Shown here piece by piece: positions 37,536-46,923 of a DNA stretch of 64,000 nt. The stretch is from positions 310,001 through 374,000 of the forward strand of contig JAUIEK010000002.1 in the NCBI GenBank assembly GCA_030428865.1, given 5' to 3'. Every line of letters starts with the position of its first letter. Position 1 is the stretch's first letter. A program made the translations under genes and the position numbers. This stretch comes from Bacteroidia bacterium. Its GTDB lineage: Bacteria; Bacteroidota; Bacteroidia; Flavobacteriales; Flavobacteriaceae. The notes below the pieces were generated by a model. That model searched no databases and had not been told where the DNA came from. It saw only the letters and a list, made by a program, of their open reading frames with translations.

Positions 37536-38774
37536 ATGGCTGTTTTAAACCCAACCAATTCACAAGAAGCAATCGAATTAGAAAACAAGTATGGAGCCCA
37601 TAATTACCATCCTTTACCAGTAGTTTTGAGTAAAGGAGAAGGTGTGTATGTTTGGGGCGTAGAAGGTAAAAAATACTATGATTTTCTATCGGCTTACTCG
37701 GCTGTCAATCAAGGACATTGTCATCCAAAAATTATCAATGCTTTAACTGAACAAGCAAAAACATTAACACTTACATCTCGTGCTTTTTATAATGATGTAT
37801 TAGGAAAATACGAGAAATATGCAACAGAATACTTTGGCTTTGATAAGTTACTCCCCATGAATACGGGTGCTGAAGCTGTAGAAACAGCTTTAAAAATATG
37901 CAGAAAATGGGCGTATGAAGTAAAAGAAATTGAAGAAAACGAAGCACAAATTGTTGTTTGTGAAAACAATTTTCATGGAAGAACCACAACAATTATTTCA
38001 TTTTCTAATGATCCAGTTGCTAGAAAAAATTTTGGGCCTTTTACAAAAGGATTTATCAAAATAGAATATGATAATATTCAAGCGTTAGAAGAAACATTAA
38101 AAAACAATAAAAATATAGCAGGATTTTTGGTGGAGCCTATACAAGGAGAAGCAGGAGTTTATGTTCCTTCTGATGGTTACTTAGAAAAAGCAAAAGCATT
38201 GTGTGAAAAATACAATGTTATTTTTATTGCAGATGAAGTTCAAACAGGGATTGCCAGAACAGGGAAATTGTTGGCTGTTCATCATGAAAATGTTACGCCA
38301 GATATCTTAATATTAGGAAAAGCTCTTAGTGGAGGAGCTTATCCAGTATCAGCAGTTTTGGCTAATGATGAAATAATGAATGTTATCAGGCCAGGAAATC
38401 ACGGCTCTACATTTGGCGGAAATCCCGTTGCAGCAGCAGTAGCTATTGCTGCTTTAGAAGTAGTTAAAGAGGAAAGCTTAGCTGAAAACGCAGATAGATT
38501 AGGAAAAATTTTTAGAGAAGAGTTATCTGAGTTTGCGAAAACTAATGATTTAGTAACTCTTGTTAGAGGAAAAGGACTGCTAAATGCTATTGTTATTAAT
38601 GATTCTGAAGATAGTTCTACTGCTTGGGATATTTGTATAAAGCTTAGAGATAATGGCTTACTAGCAAAACCGACACATGGAAATATTATTCGATTTGCAC
38701 CACCACTGGTTATGAATGAAGAGCAATTAAGAGATTGTATTCAAATTATTAAGAAGACAATATTAGAATTTTAA
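37536..38774 (+). CDS. rocD: Ornithine--oxo-acid transaminase
   Basis: Class III PLP aminotransferase converting ornithine and 2-oxoglutarate to glutamate semialdehyde and glutamate. 412 residues. Motifs: [47 protein letters not shown] and the PLP lysine Lys262 in [15 protein letters not shown]. The opening [20 protein letters not shown] is typical of ornithine aminotransferases. Own promoter/leader and terminator, so monocistronic. Confidence 0.95.
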   Translation: MAVLNPTNSQEAIELENKYGAHNYHPLPVVLSKGEGVYVWGVEGKKYYDFLSAYSAVNQGHCHPKIINALTEQAKTLTLTSRAFYNDVLGKYEKYATEYFGFDKLLPMNTGAEAVETALKICRKWAYEVKEIEENEAQIVVCENNFHGRTTTIISFSNDPVARKNFGPFTKGFIKIEYDNIQALEETLKNNKNIAGFLVEPIQGEAGVYVPSDGYLEKAKALCEKYNVIFIADEVQTGIARTGKLLAVHHENVTPDILILGKALSGGAYPVSAVLANDEIMNVIRPGNHGSTFGGNPVAAAVAIAALEVVKEESLAENADRLGKIFREELSEFAKTNDLVTLVRGKGLLNAIVINDSEDSSTAWDICIKLRDNGLLAKPTHGNIIRFAPPLVMNEEQLRDCIQIIKKTILEF

Positions 38775-38779
38775 ATGTA

Positions 38780-38811
38780 AAAACAGAGATGATTTTAACC
38801 ATCTCTGTTTT
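38780..38811. terminator. Bidirectional terminator between rocD and the CCC-motif gene
   Basis: 12-bp perfect stem AAAACAGAGATG (38780-38791) and CATCTCTGTTTT (38800-38811) with an 8-base loop. Flanking A and T tracts serve both convergent transcripts. Confidence 0.85.
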
Positions 38812-38832
38812 TATAAAAAAAATATGTTAAAA

Positions 38833-39162
38833 TTAATTACTTAGTTCTAATAGTCTTTGTTGAAGGAGTTGAGGATCTTGTAGAGCAGCCCATCCTATGG
38901 TGGCAATAATTGTAACAATGTAAATTAAATAAATAAGATTCAAGATGATTCCTATAATCCCCAAAATCTTACCCGTTTTAGCGTTCGAGTATCCATCATA
39001 ATTTTCAGGAGCTTCTAAATATAGCTTCTTAGCTTTATTTGCCAATACCACAGCAATAATTCCTAAAGGCAATCCTATAATACCATAACAACAACAGGTT
39101 ACAATAGATACAATTCCTAGAACTAAAGCGGTGGTGGAATTAGGTAATTTTTGTTTTTCCAT
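38833..39162 (-). CDS. CCC-motif membrane protein
   Basis: 109 residues with two or three membrane helices and three consecutive cysteines in the first (LGIVSIVTCCCYGIIGLPLG), the mark of a Bacteroidota small-membrane-protein family of unknown function related to DUF4190. Lies 5 bases after the DUF2752 gene on the same strand; the two are commonly neighbours. Confidence 0.8.
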   Translation of the reverse strand: MEKQKLPNSTTALVLGIVSIVTCCCYGIIGLPLGIIAVVLANKAKKLYLEAPENYDGYSNAKTGKILGIIGIILNLIYLIYIVTIIATIGWAALQDPQLLQQRLLELSN

Positions 39163-39167
39163 AATTT

Positions 39168-39464
39168 TTAGTGTATTAAGATTAGTTGATTCATTTTTAT
39201 TATATAACTTAAAATGACTATTGTTAAATTAGTAGACACCAAGATAATAATTATTTCTTTTCCTGCTTTAAATTGAAATTTTTTATGTGCAAGAAAGAAA
39301 ACAAACAAGGCAAGCAAAGTAAAAACAGCAGGATATAAGTTAAATGCTTCGGTAAAGTTTCCTTCTATGAGAGCAGCAAGAGACCTTTGAATACCGCACC
39401 CAGGACAATCTATCCCAAATAATTTTTTATTTAAACAAGGAAGCATATATTTTTCCAACTCCAT
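39168..39464 (-). CDS. DUF2752 small membrane protein
   Basis: 98 residues with the family's metal-site-like motif CPGCGIQRSLAALIEGN after a short N-terminus, then two membrane helices. No function is established. Probably co-transcribed with the CCC-motif protein. Confidence 0.85.
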   Translation of the reverse strand: MELEKYMLPCLNKKLFGIDCPGCGIQRSLAALIEGNFTEAFNLYPAVFTLLALFVFFLAHKKFQFKAGKEIIIILVSTNLTIVILSYIIKMNQLILIH

Positions 39465-39591
39465 AAAATTTAATTCCTTTTGATCTCTTTGTTATTAATT
39501 ATTGGTTGATAAACTATCTAAAATATTTCAATGAGTTTAAGCCTCTTACAAATTTAGTATTTATATTACATCTTTAAACTTAAAAACTATC

Positions 39592-41766
39592 ATGGATAAA
39601 AATTGGTCTTTTACTTTGGTTTTATGTGTTATTTTTGCCAGCTCATGTCAAAAAAAGAAAACAATTACTTATATGGATGCTAATCCTCCTATTGCAGAAA
39701 GACAGCCGAAAAAACTTACAATTCACGGAGATACACGAGTAGACAATTACTTTTGGATGCGTTTATCAGATGAGCAAAAGAAAGCTAAAAATAAAGATGG
39801 ACAAACACAAAAAGTATTTGACTATTTAAATGCAGAGAATGTATATTTTGATAAAGTTACCGCTCCAACTAAAGATTTTCAAGAGGCACTTTTTCAAGAA
39901 ATGAAAGGAAGAATTAAAGAAGATGATTCATCTGTTCCGTACTTTAAAAATGAGTATTTCTACATTACTCGTTATGAAAAAGGAATGCAATATCCTATTT
40001 ATGCTCGGAAAAAAAAATCTTTAGAAGCATCAGAAGAAATCATGTTTAATGTTAATAAAGAAGCAAAAGGGCATGATTATTTTCAATTAGGAGGTTTAAA
40101 TGTTAGCCCAAATAATGAGTTGGTTGCTTATGCAGTAGATACAGTGAGTAGAAGACAGTATGTAATCCGAATTAAGAACTTAAAAACCGGAGAGATTTTT
40201 TCAGACAAAATTGAAAATACAACAGGAGGTTCTGTTTGGGCGAATGATAATAAAACATTGTTCTACACCAAAAAAGATCCCGTAACGTTAAGAAGTGAAA
40301 AAATTTACAAGCATGTTTTAGGAACTGATAGTTCTGAAGATGTAGAAGTTTTTCATGAAACAGATGAAACATTTAGTGCATTTGTTTATAAAACAAAATC
40401 AGAACGTTATATAGTTATTGGTTCTTCGAGTACAGTTTCTAATGAATACAGAGTGATTGATGCAGATAGGCCAAACGATGGTGATTTCCGAATTATTCAG
40501 CCAAGAGAAAGAGACTTAGAATACAGCCTTTCTCATTACGGAGATTATTTTTACATCCAAACAAATAAAGATGGAGCAAAAAACTTCAAGTTAATGAAAA
40601 CTCCTGTTGATAAAACAGGAAAAGAGAATTGGGTAGATGTAATTCCGCATAGAGAAGATACATTATTAGAAGATATTTCCATTTTTAAAGATTATTTAGT
40701 TTTAGAAGAAAGAAATAATGGACTGAATAAAATCAGAATTAAAAAATGGGATAACTCAGAAGATTATTATCTGCCATTTGATGAAGAAACGTATTCAGTT
40801 AGCGTGTATGGTAATCCTGAATTTGACACAGATTTACTTCGTTTTTCATATAATTCACTAACAACTCCTAATTCTGTGATAGATTTTAATATGAAAAATC
40901 AAACTAAGGATGTTAAAAAAGAACAAGAAGTTTTAGGCGGGAAATTTGATAAAAACAACTACAAAAGTGAGCGAATTTGGGCTTCCGCTAGAGATGGTAA
41001 AAAAGTCGCAATTTCGCTAGTATATCATAAAGGTACCGAATTAAGCTCACAAACTCCTCTATTATTGTATGCGTATGGATCTTATGGCTATACATTATCA
41101 GATGGGTTTTCTACTACACGTCTTAGCTTATTAGATAGAGGATTTGTTTATGCCATTGCTCACATTAGAGGTAGCCAATATTTAGGTAGAGAATGGTATG
41201 AAGATGGAAAAATGTTGAACAAAAAAAACACGTTTTATGATTTTATTGATTGTACAAAACACCTTATAAAAAACAACTATACGTCAGAAGACCATATGTA
41301 TGCTATGGGAGGTTCTGCAGGAGGATTATTGATGGGGGCCGTTGTAAATATGGAACCTGAGTTATATAATGGTGTTGTAGCAGCCGTTCCTTTTGTAGAT
41401 GTAATCTCGACTATGCTAGATGAATCTATTCCGCTAACAACAGGTGAGTTTGATGAGTGGGGAAATCCTAAAAATAAAGAGTATTACAATTATATACTAT
41501 CGTATTCTCCTTATGATCAAGTAAAAGCTCAAAATTATCCCAACATGCTAGTTACAACAGGACTGCATGATAGCCAAGTTCAGTATTGGGAGCCAGCTAA
41601 ATGGGTTGCGAAGTTGAGAGAATTGAAAACCGATAAAAACCTGCTTTTATTACATACAGACATGGAAACAGGTCATGGAGGAGCCTCTGGTCGTTTTGAT
41701 GCATTAAAAGAAACTGCTAGAGATTATAGCTTTTTTCTCGTTTTGGAAGGAAAAACAGAAAAATAG
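39592..41766 (+). CDS. S9 family serine peptidase, oligopeptidase B type (lipoprotein)
   Basis: 724 residues. Lipoprotein signal ending in FASSC (Cys19), then the prolyl-oligopeptidase N-terminal propeller (about 40-440; PKKLTIHGDTRVDNYFWMRL) and the alpha/beta hydrolase domain with AMGGSAGG (Ser575), the Asp region GLHDSQVQYWEP and the His region TGHGGASGR. Overall closest in layout to PtrB, which cuts short peptides after basic residues. As a lipoprotein it would act in the periplasm or at a membrane surface. Confidence 0.92.
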   Translation: MDKNWSFTLVLCVIFASSCQKKKTITYMDANPPIAERQPKKLTIHGDTRVDNYFWMRLSDEQKKAKNKDGQTQKVFDYLNAENVYFDKVTAPTKDFQEALFQEMKGRIKEDDSSVPYFKNEYFYITRYEKGMQYPIYARKKKSLEASEEIMFNVNKEAKGHDYFQLGGLNVSPNNELVAYAVDTVSRRQYVIRIKNLKTGEIFSDKIENTTGGSVWANDNKTLFYTKKDPVTLRSEKIYKHVLGTDSSEDVEVFHETDETFSAFVYKTKSERYIVIGSSSTVSNEYRVIDADRPNDGDFRIIQPRERDLEYSLSHYGDYFYIQTNKDGAKNFKLMKTPVDKTGKENWVDVIPHREDTLLEDISIFKDYLVLEERNNGLNKIRIKKWDNSEDYYLPFDEETYSVSVYGNPEFDTDLLRFSYNSLTTPNSVIDFNMKNQTKDVKKEQEVLGGKFDKNNYKSERIWASARDGKKVAISLVYHKGTELSSQTPLLLYAYGSYGYTLSDGFSTTRLSLLDRGFVYAIAHIRGSQYLGREWYEDGKMLNKKNTFYDFIDCTKHLIKNNYTSEDHMYAMGGSAGGLLMGAVVNMEPELYNGVVAAVPFVDVISTMLDESIPLTTGEFDEWGNPKNKEYYNYILSYSPYDQVKAQNYPNMLVTTGLHDSQVQYWEPAKWVAKLRELKTDKNLLLLHTDMETGHGGASGRFDALKETARDYSFFLVLEGKTEK

Positions 41767-41775
41767 TTAGCTTTG
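41742..41775 (+). promoter_or_regulatory. Promoter of the cysteate-synthase-like gene
   Basis: TTTG at 41742-41745 and TAGCTTTG at 41768-41775 with 22 bases between, an excellent match to the Bacteroidota TTTG/TAnnTTTG consensus. Most of it lies inside the 3' end of the S9 peptidase gene; expected transcription start is about 25 bases before the ATG at 41804. Confidence 0.7.
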
Positions 41776-41803
41776 CAGCCAAATCAAAAAGCTGCAATTC
41801 AAA

Positions 41804-42841
41804 ATGAATAGACATCAAAATGTGTATAACAATCTTTTGGAGCTGGTAGGTCAAACTCCTATGGTTCAACTGCATAAGATAGTAGAGGATTTTCCAGGAA
41901 CTTATTTTGCCAAGCTAGAATTTTTTAATCCTGGTCAATCAGCAAAAGATAGGATTGCGCTACACATTATTGAAAATGCGGAAAAGAAAGGGATTTTAAA
42001 ACCAGGAAGTACAATTGTTGAAACCACTTCTGGTAATACAGGTTTTTCATTGGCCATGATAGCGATGGTGAAAGGGTATAAATGTAAATTAGCTGTTAGC
42101 GACAAATCGTCAAAGGACAAAATTGATGGTTTAAGAGCCATGGGTGCAGAGGTTTTTGTCTGTCCTGCCAATGTGCCTGCAGATCATCCTAAATCATACT
42201 ATGAAGTTGCAAAAAAAGTTCAAAAAGAAACTCCAAACTCTATCTATATTAATCAGTATTTTAATGAGTTGAATATAGAGGCTCATTATGAAACTACAGG
42301 CCCTGAAATATGGGAGCAAACTCAAGGAAGAGTTACTCATGTTGTCGTAGCAAGTGGCACAGGAGGAACGATATCGGGTTGCGGAAAATACTTAAAAGAA
42401 AAAAATCCAGACATAAAGATATTAGGAGTAGATGCAGAAGGATCAGTGTTGAAGAAATACCATGAAACAGGAAAGATAGATCCAAATGAGATTAAACCCT
42501 ATAAAATAGAAGGGTTGGGTAAAAACTTAATACCAACTTCTACTGATTTTTCTGTGATTGACGTGTATGAAAAAGTCTCCGATAAAGCTGCGGCTTGCAA
42601 GGCAAGAAAATTAGTTATAAAAGAAGGAATCTTTTCGGGCTATACTAGTGGAGCTGTTGTACAAGCTACAGAACAATATGCTCAAAAAAAATTGTTTAAT
42701 GAATCGAGTGTGGTTGTTTTAATTTTTCCAGATCATGGATCTCGTTATATTACTAAGATTTATAGTGATCGTTGGATGAAAGAGCAAGGTTTTTTTGATG
42801 AAGATCTTCCAAAAAATAAGCAATCTCACTATGTTAATTAA
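41804..42841 (+). CDS. Cysteine-synthase-family PLP enzyme, candidate cysteate synthase
   Basis: 345-residue fold-type II PLP enzyme. PLP lysine Lys48 in [15 protein letters not shown] (75-82), and the glycine-rich phosphate site [10 protein letters not shown]. It resembles CysM/O-acetylserine sulfhydrylase. In the capnine pathway worked out in Bacteroidota a member of this family makes cysteate from O-phosphoserine and sulfite. The gene immediately downstream is an AONS-family acyltransferase of the kind that joins cysteate to a fatty acid, so I favour cysteate synthase over ordinary cysteine synthase. The sequence alone does not decide. Confidence 0.75.
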   Translation: MNRHQNVYNNLLELVGQTPMVQLHKIVEDFPGTYFAKLEFFNPGQSAKDRIALHIIENAEKKGILKPGSTIVETTSGNTGFSLAMIAMVKGYKCKLAVSDKSSKDKIDGLRAMGAEVFVCPANVPADHPKSYYEVAKKVQKETPNSIYINQYFNELNIEAHYETTGPEIWEQTQGRVTHVVVASGTGGTISGCGKYLKEKNPDIKILGVDAEGSVLKKYHETGKIDPNEIKPYKIEGLGKNLIPTSTDFSVIDVYEKVSDKAAACKARKLVIKEGIFSGYTSGAVVQATEQYAQKKLFNESSVVVLIFPDHGSRYITKIYSDRWMKEQGFFDEDLPKNKQSHYVN

Positions 42842-42870
42842 TTGAGGTTAAGATGAAGCTCTTTTATTAA

Positions 42871-42902
42871 TTTGATTAACTCCCAAAAATTCGGTTACTT
42901 TG
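42871..42902 (+). promoter_or_regulatory. Promoter of the AONS/SPT-family gene
   Basis: TTTG at 42871-42874 and TTACTTTG at 42895-42902, followed by CAACC, with 20 bases between; 26 bases remain to the ATG at 42928. The pattern CTTTGCA(A/G)CC repeats that before the preceding gene, so the two genes may be co-regulated. Confidence 0.6.
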
Positions 42903-42927
42903 CAACCTCAAAGTATATAAAAAAGTA

Positions 42928-44178
42928 ATGACGAAAGACTTATTTGAAAGAATTCGAGACGATAAAGGTCCGTTGGGCAATTGGGCAGACAAGGCTGAGG
43001 GATACTATGTATTTCCTAAGTTAGAAGGGCCTATTTCTAATAGAATGTCTTTTAACGGGAAAAAAGTAATTACTTGGAGTGTTAATGACTACTTAGGACT
43101 TGCTAATCACCCTGAGGTTATAAAAGTAGATGCTGAAGCTGCTAAAGAATATGGAATGGCTTATCCTATGGGAGCTAGAATGATGTCTGGCCACACGAAA
43201 TTCCATGAGCAATTAGAGAACGAATGTGCTGAATTTGTAGGAAAAGAGGCTTCTTATTTGTTAAACTTTGGTTATCAGGGAATCATGTCTGCAATTGATG
43301 CTCTAGCAGGTAAAAATGATGTGATTGTTTATGATGTAGATACGCATGCTTGTATTATTGATGGAGTACGATTACATCCAGGTAAACGATTTGTTTACAA
43401 GCACAATGATATAGAGAGTTTTGAGAAAAATGTGCAACGTGCTGTAAGAATGGCAGAAAAAACAGGAGGAGGTATATTGGCTATTTCTGAAGGAGTTTTT
43501 GGTATGCGAGGAGAGCAAGGAAGGCTTAAAGAAATTTGTGCACTTAAGAAAAAATATAATTTTCGTTTACTTGTTGACGATGCTCATGGCTTTGGAACGT
43601 TAGGGGATATGGGCAAAGGAACTGGTTTTGAACAAGGAGTACAGGATGATATTGATGTTTATTTTGCTACGTTTGCAAAATCTATGGCAGGAATTGGAGC
43701 ATTTTTGGCAGGAGATAAAGATATAATTCAGTATTTGCAGTACAATATGCGATCACAAATGTTTGCAAAGTCTTTGCCTATGCCGATGGTAAAAGGTGCT
43801 CTTAAACGTTTGGAAATGATTCGTACAATGCCAGAATTAAAAGAAAAGTTATGGGAGAATACTCGTGCTTTGCAATCTGGTTTACGAGAAGCAGGTTTTG
43901 ATTTAGGTACAACACAAACTTGTATTACGCCAGTATATTTAAAAGGAGATATACCAGAGGCTATGGCTATGGTAAAAGATTTAAGAGAAAATCATGGGGT
44001 GTTTTGTTCTATTGTTGTTTACCCTGTAATACCAAAAGGATTAATCATTTTAAGACTAATTCCTACAGCAACTCATACACAACAGGATATTGATGAAACT
44101 ATTGAGGCTTTTTCGGCTATTAGAACTAAATTAGAAAGTGGTGTATATAAGAAAGCGGCAGCTGCTATAATGGAGTAA
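42928..44178 (+). CDS. AONS/serine-palmitoyltransferase family enzyme, candidate cysteate fatty-acyltransferase
   Basis: 416-residue alpha-oxoamine synthase. Motifs: NDYLGLANHPEV, MSGHTKFHEQLE, DDAHGFGTLG (217-226) and the PLP lysine Lys251 in FATFAKSMAGIGAF. Such enzymes condense an amino acid with an acyl-CoA or acyl-ACP. In flavobacteria the member conserved beside a cysteine-synthase homolog condenses cysteate with a C15 iso-acyl group to give 3-ketocapnine, precursor of sulfonolipids needed for gliding. Serine palmitoyltransferase or KBL are alternatives. A long-chain acyl-CoA ligase lies convergently downstream. Confidence 0.78.
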   Translation: MTKDLFERIRDDKGPLGNWADKAEGYYVFPKLEGPISNRMSFNGKKVITWSVNDYLGLANHPEVIKVDAEAAKEYGMAYPMGARMMSGHTKFHEQLENECAEFVGKEASYLLNFGYQGIMSAIDALAGKNDVIVYDVDTHACIIDGVRLHPGKRFVYKHNDIESFEKNVQRAVRMAEKTGGGILAISEGVFGMRGEQGRLKEICALKKKYNFRLLVDDAHGFGTLGDMGKGTGFEQGVQDDIDVYFATFAKSMAGIGAFLAGDKDIIQYLQYNMRSQMFAKSLPMPMVKGALKRLEMIRTMPELKEKLWENTRALQSGLREAGFDLGTTQTCITPVYLKGDIPEAMAMVKDLRENHGVFCSIVVYPVIPKGLIILRLIPTATHTQQDIDETIEAFSAIRTKLESGVYKKAAAAIME

Positions 44179-44206
44179 TTAAAACCGTAGTAAGAGAGAA
44201 TTAGTT

Positions 44207-44242
44207 AAAAAATATACCGAGGTTAACCTCGGTATATTTTTT
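44207..44242. terminator. 36-bp perfect palindromic bidirectional terminator overlapping a stop codon
   Basis: AAAAAATATACCGAGGTT (44207-44224) is the exact reverse complement of the next 18 bases. It carries A and T tracts at both ends. The right half encodes the last codons (EKIYRG and TAA) of the convergent acyl-CoA ligase gene. Confidence 0.8.
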
Positions 44243-46013
44243 CGTATAAATTACTATAAAGCTCTTTAATAACTTTTCGTTTCATTTTCATAGTAGGTGT
44301 TAAATGACCTCCATCTATAGACCACTCATTAGGAGTTAGTTCAAACTTTTTTATTTGTTCCCACTTTCCGAATCTCTCATTACAAGCATCTACTTCTCGC
44401 TGAATTCGATCAATTACAATTTGAGAACTAGCTATTTCTTCTGATGATAAACCTATATCATGCCCTTTTCTTTTAATCCAGTCTTCAATAAAAACAAAGT
44501 TAGGTTGAATAATTGCTGCAGGCATTTTTTCTCCTTCACCAACAACCATTGCTTGTTCAATAAATCGAGATTGCTTTAACACACTTTCTAGTAGAGTAGG
44601 AGCAACATACTTTCCTCCAGAGGTTTTAAACATTTCTTTTTTACGGTCGGTAATTTTAAGGAAACCATCATCAGAGAGCTCACCAATGTCTCCCGTATGA
44701 AAATAATCACCAGACATTACTTCTGCAGTAAGTTTAGGGTCTTTGTAATAACCTTTCATAATATTTGGCCCTTTTGCTAAAATCTCTCCATCCTCTGCTA
44801 TTTTTGCTTCTACTCCTCCTAATATTCTTCCTACAGTTCCGATTCTAAATCCGCCTCTTCTTATATCATTTACAGCAATTACGGGAGAGGTTTCAGTCAA
44901 GCCGTAACCTTCCATAATAGGCATATTTGCAGCAGCGAAAAAGCGAGCCAATCTTGGTTGTAAGGCTGCAGAACCAGAGAACATATAATCAAGATTTCCT
45001 CCTAATCCTTCTCTTATTTTTTTGAAAACTAGTTTACGAGCTATTTTAAGTTTAAACTCATACCACCAACCATTGGCACCGTAAGGTTCATATTTGATAG
45101 CTAAATCGATAGCCCAGTAAAATAATTTCTTTTTAAAACCAGATAGTTCTTCTCCGCGACCATATATTTTATCAAATACTTTTTCGCAAAGCCTAGGAAC
45201 TACTGTCATTGTATTAGGCTTTATCTCTTTTAAATTATCACTAATTGCTTCAATAGACTCAGCGAAATAAATTTCTACTCCAGAATAGTGATATAGGTAA
45301 AGCATCATACGTTCAAAAATATGACATACAGGTAAAAAACTTAATGCAATACAATTTCCTAATTCTAGCGTTTCAAAAGGAAGTCTTTCAAAACTACCTA
45401 AAACATTTGACACAATATTATCGTGAGACAACATCACACCTTTGGGTTGACCTGTTGTGCCAGAAGTGTAAATGATTGTAGCTAAATCATCTGGTTTTAC
45501 TGAATTTTTAAGTGTGTCAACTTCATCTTGATTACTGGTATCTTTTCCTAGTTCTAGTACTTCTTTCCAGTTTTTTTCTCCCACAACCTCATCGAATGTA
45601 TAAATACCTTTTAAGGTTTTAATATTGCCTTTTACAGAATTTAGTTTCTCTAGAATTTCTATATCAGAAACAAAACAATATTTAGCTTCAGAATGATTTA
45701 ATATATATTCATAATCTTCTTTAGATATAGTTGGGTAAATAGGTACGTTTTGAGCTCCTAATTGAAGTACACCCAAATCTAATACATTCCATTCGGTTCT
45801 ATTATTAGTAGATATAACTGCAATTTTATCTTGAGGTTTTACTCCAAGTTTTAGCAAACCTCTACTAAGTGCATTAATCTTTTCTATGTATTCTTCTGAT
45901 GAGGTAGCAACCCATCCTTCTTTTTCATATTTTGTAACAAACGCTTTTTTAACATTATAAGTCTCTTTTGCATAGTATGCAAAATCGAATAATCGAGTGA
46001 TTTTAATTGACAT
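44223..46013 (-). CDS. Long-chain fatty acid--CoA ligase
   Basis: 596 residues from ATG 46013 (MSIKITRLFDFAYYAKETYN); an upstream in-frame ATG at 46043 would lie in the promoter. AMP-forming adenylate enzyme: P-loop IIYTSGTTGQPKGVMLSHDN, A5-type motif MEGYGLTETSPVIAVN, ADP-forming loop YFHTGDIGELSDDGFLKITD and DRKKEMFKTSGGKYVAPTLL. The gate-domain W and the K-rich end are as in FadD15-like enzymes. It could feed the neighbouring acyltransferase with acyl-CoA or simply activate fatty acids. Confidence 0.9.
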   Translation of the reverse strand: MSIKITRLFDFAYYAKETYNVKKAFVTKYEKEGWVATSSEEYIEKINALSRGLLKLGVKPQDKIAVISTNNRTEWNVLDLGVLQLGAQNVPIYPTISKEDYEYILNHSEAKYCFVSDIEILEKLNSVKGNIKTLKGIYTFDEVVGEKNWKEVLELGKDTSNQDEVDTLKNSVKPDDLATIIYTSGTTGQPKGVMLSHDNIVSNVLGSFERLPFETLELGNCIALSFLPVCHIFERMMLYLYHYSGVEIYFAESIEAISDNLKEIKPNTMTVVPRLCEKVFDKIYGRGEELSGFKKKLFYWAIDLAIKYEPYGANGWWYEFKLKIARKLVFKKIREGLGGNLDYMFSGSAALQPRLARFFAAANMPIMEGYGLTETSPVIAVNDIRRGGFRIGTVGRILGGVEAKIAEDGEILAKGPNIMKGYYKDPKLTAEVMSGDYFHTGDIGELSDDGFLKITDRKKEMFKTSGGKYVAPTLLESVLKQSRFIEQAMVVGEGEKMPAAIIQPNFVFIEDWIKRKGHDIGLSSEEIASSQIVIDRIQREVDACNERFGKWEQIKKFELTPNEWSIDGGHLTPTMKMKRKVIKELYSNLYEKIYRG

Positions 46014-46040
46014 GTTTTCTTGGAAAAAATTGTATTCTCG

Positions 46041-46047
46041 CAAAGTA
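46041..46047 (-). promoter_or_regulatory. -7-like element for the acyl-CoA ligase gene
   Basis: Minus strand TACTTTGCG, the same core as before the AONS-family gene, 28 bases before the ATG at 46013. Confidence 0.5.
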
Positions 46048-46095
46048 CAAAAAAGTCTAATTTTTCACAAGCTATTCCTGCTTAGGATTTCGTAT

Positions 46096-46131
46096 AAAAA
46101 AAGCATTCTCATTAACAAGAGAATGTTTTTT
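46096..46131 (-). terminator. Terminator after the pentapeptide-repeat gene
   Basis: CATTCTC (46104-46110) pairs with GAGAATG (46119-46125), loop of 8, flanked by an A-run at left and a T-run at right. For the leftward pentapeptide-gene transcript the A-run becomes the U-tract. Confidence 0.75.
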
Positions 46132-46154
46132 CAGACCGAAAATAGTATTAATTT

Positions 46155-46871
46155 CTATTGTTTTTCTAATAAATGCATAGAAAAACTTTTCCCGTTTATT
46201 TTAGTGTACTTAGAATCAATGTCATAGGCAACTTTCATGTCTTTAATATCAAAATTACCTGTTACTTTAGTGTATTTAATATTTAAGTCTTCTTTAAACT
46301 GTACAGCTCTAAAAGATACACCATCTTTAAATTTTGAATATTTAAATGTAGCAGATTCTTCAAAAACAGCATTGGAAAAACTAACATTATTATCAAACTC
46401 AGCATATTTAAATGTAGTATCTTCTTCAAACTTTGCTCCTTTAAAAGAAGCTTCTCTCTCAAATTTAGAGTACTTGAACATTGCTTTTCCTTCAAAATTG
46501 CAGTTTTCAAAAATAGCATCATTATAGAAGCTTGCAATAAAAGTGTAGCCACTATTATCTCCATCAGGAATATAAGCTAATACATCATCTTTAAAAATGC
46601 AATTTTGAAAAGAAACCTTTGATTTTATAAGGTTTTTTACTGTGTTGTCGCTTTGTCCCCACCAATTTCTTTTTCTTTTAGGTAAATCAGGAAGTTTTTC
46701 TTCCATAAATGTAAAGTCCAAATGTCCTTCTATTGTAGCATTTTTTATTGCAATATCTTTACCTGCTTTTAAGTCTTTCATAAGATCAACTGCTTTAATC
46801 ATTTTTTGAGCTGACAATGGAAGACAGATTGTTAGTAATAGTAAAAACGAAATAGTAAAATATTTTCTCAT
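46155..46871 (-). CDS. Exported pentapeptide-repeat protein
   Basis: 238 residues with signal peptide MRKYFTISFLLLLTICLPLS. Residues 95-215 are degenerate pentapeptide repeats with Phe as the central residue (FENCNFEGKAMFKYSKFERE, ASFKGAKFEEDTTFKYAEFD), forming a right-handed quadrilateral beta-helix. Most known pentapeptide proteins are cytoplasmic DNA mimics; this one is predicted to be periplasmic or surface-located, so a gyrase-related role is unlikely. Function unknown. Confidence 0.82.
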   Translation of the reverse strand: MRKYFTISFLLLLTICLPLSAQKMIKAVDLMKDLKAGKDIAIKNATIEGHLDFTFMEEKLPDLPKRKRNWWGQSDNTVKNLIKSKVSFQNCIFKDDVLAYIPDGDNSGYTFIASFYNDAIFENCNFEGKAMFKYSKFEREASFKGAKFEEDTTFKYAEFDNNVSFSNAVFEESATFKYSKFKDGVSFRAVQFKEDLNIKYTKVTGNFDIKDMKVAYDIDSKYTKINGKSFSMHLLEKQ

Positions 46872-46923
46872 AATATTCTGATTTTATAATAAAGACAAAA
46901 AGTTACTTAGCTTGTGACACTTT

